Origin: Candidatus Latescibacterota bacterium
Lineage (GTDB): Bacteria; Eisenbacteria; RBG-16-71-46; SZUA-252
Reading direction: 5' to 3'
Assembly: GCA_016207265.1 (NCBI GenBank)
Contig: JACQPZ010000147.1
Coordinates: 1 to 8,773 of the forward strand
DNA: 8,773 nt
Shown here: one piece after another, positions 6,527-8,773 of the stretch
Numbering within the stretch: position 1 is the first letter of the stretch
How the letters are laid out: the number at the start of each line of letters is the position of its first letter
Made by a program: the position numbers and the translations under genes
The notes under the pieces: generated by a model
Told to the model about the DNA's origin: nothing
The model's input: only the letters and a program-made list of their open reading frames with translations
Database searches by the model: none

Positions 6527-7460
6527 GCTGAGCGTCGTCGGCGCCGGGAACGTCGGAGCCTCCGCGGCCCTCTACCTCGCCGAGGCGGAGCTGGGTGACG
6601 TCACGCTCGTCGACATCCTGGAAGGAGTGGCCAAAGGAAAGGCGCTCGATCTGCTCCAAGCGGGCCCCGTCCGCGGATACGACTCGTCGATCGAGGGGAG
6701 CGGCGATCTCCGCGCGATCCAGGGGAGCGACCTCGTGGTCGTGACGGCGGGATTCCCCCGCAAACCGGGGATGTCCCGGCTGGATCTCCTCAAGGCGAAC
6801 GCCGACGTCGTGCGCGGCGTCGCCCAGGCGATCCGCGACTACGCTCCGAAGGCGTTCGTGATCATGATCACGAACCCCCTGGACGTCATGAGCTATCTCA
6901 CCTACCGCGTCACGGGCTTTCCGCGCGAGCGCGTCGTGGGGATGGCGGGGGTTCTCGATTCGACCCGCTTCCGCACGTTCCTCGCGAAGGAAATCGGCGT
7001 ATCCGTGGAGGATATCCAGGCGATGGTGCTCGGCGGCCATGGAGACACGATGGTGCCGCTCGTCCGCTACTCGACCGTGGGCGGAATTCCCGTCGAGACG
7101 TTCGTGGCGAAGGAGCGTCTGGGGGAGATCGTGCAGCGCACGCGCGACGGAGGCGCTGAGATCGTGAAGCTGCTCCAGACGGGGAGCGCCTTCTACGCGC
7201 CCGCGGCGTCCGCCGTGCAGATGGCGGAGTCGATTCTCAAGGACAAGAAGCGGCTCCTGCCGGCCGCCGCCTATCTCGACGGCGAGTACGGATTCCGGGA
7301 CCTGTACCTGGGGGTGCCCGTGATTCTCGGATCGCGGGGTCTCGAGAGGATCGTCGAGCTCAGCCTCACGCCCGAGGAGAAGGCCGCGCTCTCGAAGTCC
7401 GCGGAAGAGGTCCGGAAGGGGATCGCGGACCTCGCGCTCGAAGCGGCGCCCGCGCACTAG
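6519..7460 (+). CDS. mdh: Malate dehydrogenase, LDH-like NAD-dependent type
   Basis: A 313-residue enzyme interconverting malate and oxaloacetate with NAD in the TCA cycle. The N-terminal Rossmann fold has SVVGAGNVGASAA (5-17) and an acidic NAD-selecting residue D32. The mobile active-site loop reads AGFPRKPGMSR (77-87). Arg at position 81, where lactate dehydrogenases have Gln, with R87, indicates oxaloacetate/malate rather than pyruvate/lactate. N119 (MITNPLD), the D147/R150 pair (LDSTRFR) and catalytic H174 (GGHGDTMVPL) are all present. The start is chosen at ATG 6519, because MPRLSVVGAGNVG is the usual family N-terminus and the overlap with rpmA is then only 8 bp. An in-frame ATG at 6504 would add five residues. 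Neither has a strong Shine-Dalgarno sequence, so re-initiation after rpmA is likely. The insertion sequence begins about 33 bases after its stop. Confidence 0.95.
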   Translation: MPRLSVVGAGNVGASAALYLAEAELGDVTLVDILEGVAKGKALDLLQAGPVRGYDSSIEGSGDLRAIQGSDLVVVTAGFPRKPGMSRLDLLKANADVVRGVAQAIRDYAPKAFVIMITNPLDVMSYLTYRVTGFPRERVVGMAGVLDSTRFRTFLAKEIGVSVEDIQAMVLGGHGDTMVPLVRYSTVGGIPVETFVAKERLGEIVQRTRDGGAEIVKLLQTGSAFYAPAASAVQMAESILKDKKRLLPAAAYLDGEYGFRDLYLGVPVILGSRGLERIVELSLTPEEKAALSKSAEEVRKGIADLALEAAPAH

Positions 7461-7493
7461 GCGTTCGGAGCACCTGTCCCGGCGGCGCACGCC

Positions 7494-7528
7494 GGTAACG
7501 TCAAGAGTTTTGTGTCAGGAGGAAGGGG
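7494..7528 (+). repeat. Left terminal inverted repeat of the IS
   Basis: The core TTGTGTCAG (7510-7518) followed by GAGGAAGGGG (7519-7528) matches the reverse complement of the right end. AGTT (7506-7509) also matches, and a partial match continues outward to GGT at 7494-7496. The transposase stop codon (7501-7503 on the - strand) lies inside this repeat, so the last residues (LTQNS) are encoded by repeat sequence. Confidence 0.75.
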
Positions 7529-8688
7529 GTTGAAGTTCCCGCCTTCTGGTTTTCATAGGTGAATATGGCGAAGAGGATGCGTTCCATGGAGGTGCGGTCA
7601 CTGAAGACACCCATGGGGCGCGTTCTTCTTCGCACTTCACGAAATCTCCGTTCGATGGCGTTGGTGGTACGGGCCGCGGTGCGCCAGGCATCGTCCTGAA
7701 AGCGCAGGAACTCGAGGAGGGAATCGAGGTCCTGGCGCAGGCAGTGGATGGCTCGGGGATAGTGTTCTTCCCAGCGGTCGGCGAAGCGTCGGGCCGCCCT
7801 GCGCGCGGCGGTGCGGTCCTCGGCGTGGCTGATTCGGTGCAGATCTTTCTTAGCTGCCTCGCGATCGCGCATGCGGATCTTGTCGAGAATGTTCCTCGTC
7901 TTGTGGGCCCAGCAGCGCTGGACGGCAATTCCGGGGAACGCGGTGGGCAGTGCGGCCAGGAGGCCCGTCCCGCCGTCGGTGACGATGAGTTCGAGCTGTT
8001 CGCCGGTGAGGCCGCGGCGTTGGAGCTCGGTGAGGAATCGCTCCCAGGCGGCTTGGCTCTCGGCCGGGGCGAGGCGAAAATCGAGAATCTCTTTCGTTCC
8101 CTCGGGTGTGATGCCCAAGGCCACGAGCACGGGACGGCGCAGGGCTCCGGCGCCGGTCTTACGCGAGAGCACGACGCCGTCCAAAACCAGGATCCGGTAT
8201 CGGTCCTCCAGCGGGCGGCGATGGAACGCGGCCACCGCGCTATCTAGGGTTTGAGCCACTCGGCTCACGGTGGCCGGGCTCACGCGCTCCCCCAAGATCG
8301 CGAGCAACGCCTCGCCCACCTTGCGGGTGGAGAGCCCCAGGACGAAGCACGCGAGGATCAGCCGGTCGACGCTCGCTTCCCGCCGAGCGTAGCGGGTCAA
8401 CACTTCCGCGGCGCTGCAGGAGCGGCCTCGGGGTACGTGGAGCTCGATGGCCCCCAGGCTCGTCAGCAAGTGGCGCCGGTAGGAACCGTTGCGTCGATCG
8501 GACACCCCCTCCGTGGCCAGCTCTGCGATCCGGTTGCCCACCAGCGCCCACATCCGATCCTCTAGGACGCGACGGATCCCTTCCCGCCCCGCCTCTTGCA
8601 CCGCCGCCCACTCCCAACCCTGGACATTCATCTGCTTGAGAATCCGCTCCGCCTGCGCCATAGTCCGTACCGCAGCCGTACGCTGCAT
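7501..8688 (-). CDS. IS256-family (Mutator-like) DDE transposase
   Basis: A 395-residue transposase catalysing cut-and-paste or copy-out movement of the surrounding element. The family signature is complete. The first catalytic Asp is in ILVLDGVVLS (D170) and the second in LIVTDGGTGLL (D238). The C/H motif QRCWAHKTRNI (C259, H262) follows, then the catalytic Glu in TTNAIERRFREVRRRT (E346). The N-terminal region contains the usual RNGSYRRHLLTSLG and ELHVPRGR DNA-binding part and SPATVSRV. I chose the ATG at 8688 because AGGAGG (8695-8700 on the - strand) lies six bases upstream. A longer frame from a TTG at 8715 lacks such a site. Length equals that of active family members and no frameshift or internal stop is seen, so the element may be functional. 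It is convergent with mdh. Confidence 0.93.
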   Translation of the reverse strand: MQRTAAVRTMAQAERILKQMNVQGWEWAAVQEAGREGIRRVLEDRMWALVGNRIAELATEGVSDRRNGSYRRHLLTSLGAIELHVPRGRSCSAAEVLTRYARREASVDRLILACFVLGLSTRKVGEALLAILGERVSPATVSRVAQTLDSAVAAFHRRPLEDRYRILVLDGVVLSRKTGAGALRRPVLVALGITPEGTKEILDFRLAPAESQAAWERFLTELQRRGLTGEQLELIVTDGGTGLLAALPTAFPGIAVQRCWAHKTRNILDKIRMRDREAAKKDLHRISHAEDRTAARRAARRFADRWEEHYPRAIHCLRQDLDSLLEFLRFQDDAWRTAARTTNAIERRFREVRRRTRPMGVFSDRTSMERILFAIFTYENQKAGTSTPFLLTQNS

Positions 8689-8694
8689 GGGGTA

Positions 8695-8700
8695 CCTCCT
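8695..8700 (-). promoter_or_regulatory. Ribosome binding site of the transposase gene
   Basis: On the - strand AGGAGG stands six bases before the ATG at 8688. This near-perfect Shine-Dalgarno sequence decides between the ATG and the upstream in-frame TTG at 8715. The remaining ~70 bases to the element's end should contain the transposase promoter, but no clear -35/-10 pair is visible to me. Confidence 0.65.
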
Positions 8701-8733
8701 CTCGGGTTTTGCCAAGAACCTCGTTTGGAGTTA

Positions 8734-8772
8734 CCCCTTCCTCTTCTCTGACACAACAACTGATACATCACC
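8734..8772 (-). repeat. Right terminal inverted repeat of the IS
   Basis: CCCCTTCCTC (8734-8743) and CTGACACAA (8748-8756) are the exact complements of the two core blocks of the left repeat, but four extra bases (TTCT, 8744-8747) separate them. One extra C (8757) precedes AACT (8758-8761). The outward match weakens but ends in ACC at 8770-8772, pairing with GGT on the left. Confidence 0.72.
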
Positions 8773-8773
8773 C

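Larger units (their letters stand above)
7494..8772 (-). mobile_element. IS256-family insertion sequence, apparently complete
   Basis: The element consists of one transposase gene on the - strand bounded by imperfect terminal inverted repeats at about 7494-7528 and 8734-8772. At roughly 1.28 kb it has a usual size for the IS256 family. Outer limits are set by aligning the two ends outward to a shared GGT and are uncertain by several bases. The right end lies within a base or so of the window edge, so the target-site duplication expected for this family (8-9 bp) cannot be tested. It sits tail-to-tail with mdh in the short gap after its stop and does not interrupt any gene visible here. Confidence 0.82.

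Noticed and set aside
7484..7493. Small palindrome after mdh as a terminator
   Set aside because: A four-base stem with a two-base loop and no T-run cannot be called a terminator.
7744..8254. Two + strand frames of 147-167 codons inside the transposase gene
   Set aside because: They are antisense to the conserved DDE transposase and have no ribosome binding site or family motifs.
8689..8715. Extending the transposase to the TTG at 8715 (nine more residues)
   Set aside because: The ATG at 8688 has an AGGAGG at ideal spacing, and the extension would place coding sequence over that site.
1..8773. CRISPR arrays, tRNA/rRNA genes, toxin-antitoxin or defence genes
   Set aside because: No direct-repeat array, cloverleaf or rRNA-like stretch and no such protein motifs were seen on either strand.

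Overview
The window is a GC-rich bacterial chromosome segment. It carries seven genes on the + strand, running from the first base to about 7460, followed by an insertion sequence on the - strand up to the right edge. No taxonomic marker here settles the lineage. High GC, a fused radical-SAM/DUF2344 gene ahead of RNase G, an LDH-like NAD malate dehydrogenase and an L27 without a cleavable leader all fit a free-living Gram-negative-type phylum, but this is a weak inference.

Region 1 (1-1259) holds the 3' part of a shikimate dehydrogenase gene (aroE). One base after its stop begins a ComF-family phosphoribosyltransferase gene with an N-terminal cysteine cluster. A perfect 8-bp inverted repeat overlaps the comF stop codon and may mark a transcript boundary. 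Region 2 (1344-7460) looks like one tightly packed operon. It runs: a 989-residue fusion of a B12-binding-type radical SAM protein with a DUF2344 'radical SAM-linked' domain; ribonuclease G/E (overlapping by 19 bp); ribosomal protein L21; ribosomal protein L27; and malate dehydrogenase (overlapping the end of rpmA). The radical SAM / RNase G / L21 / L27 order is a known conserved neighbourhood, and points to a role of the uncharacterised radical SAM protein near rRNA processing or ribosome assembly. The malate dehydrogenase gene stands where obgE is often found.

Region 3 (about 7494-8772) is an apparently intact IS256-family insertion sequence. Its 395-residue DDE transposase reads towards mdh, and its imperfect terminal inverted repeats reach almost exactly to the last base of the window. 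That position suggests the sequence ends where an assembly broke at a multicopy element, so the right flank and the target-site duplication cannot be seen.

The most promising unexplained item is the radical SAM-DUF2344 fusion with its Gly-Asn hexanucleotide-repeat linker and its tight coupling to RNase G. Everything else belongs to recognisable families.
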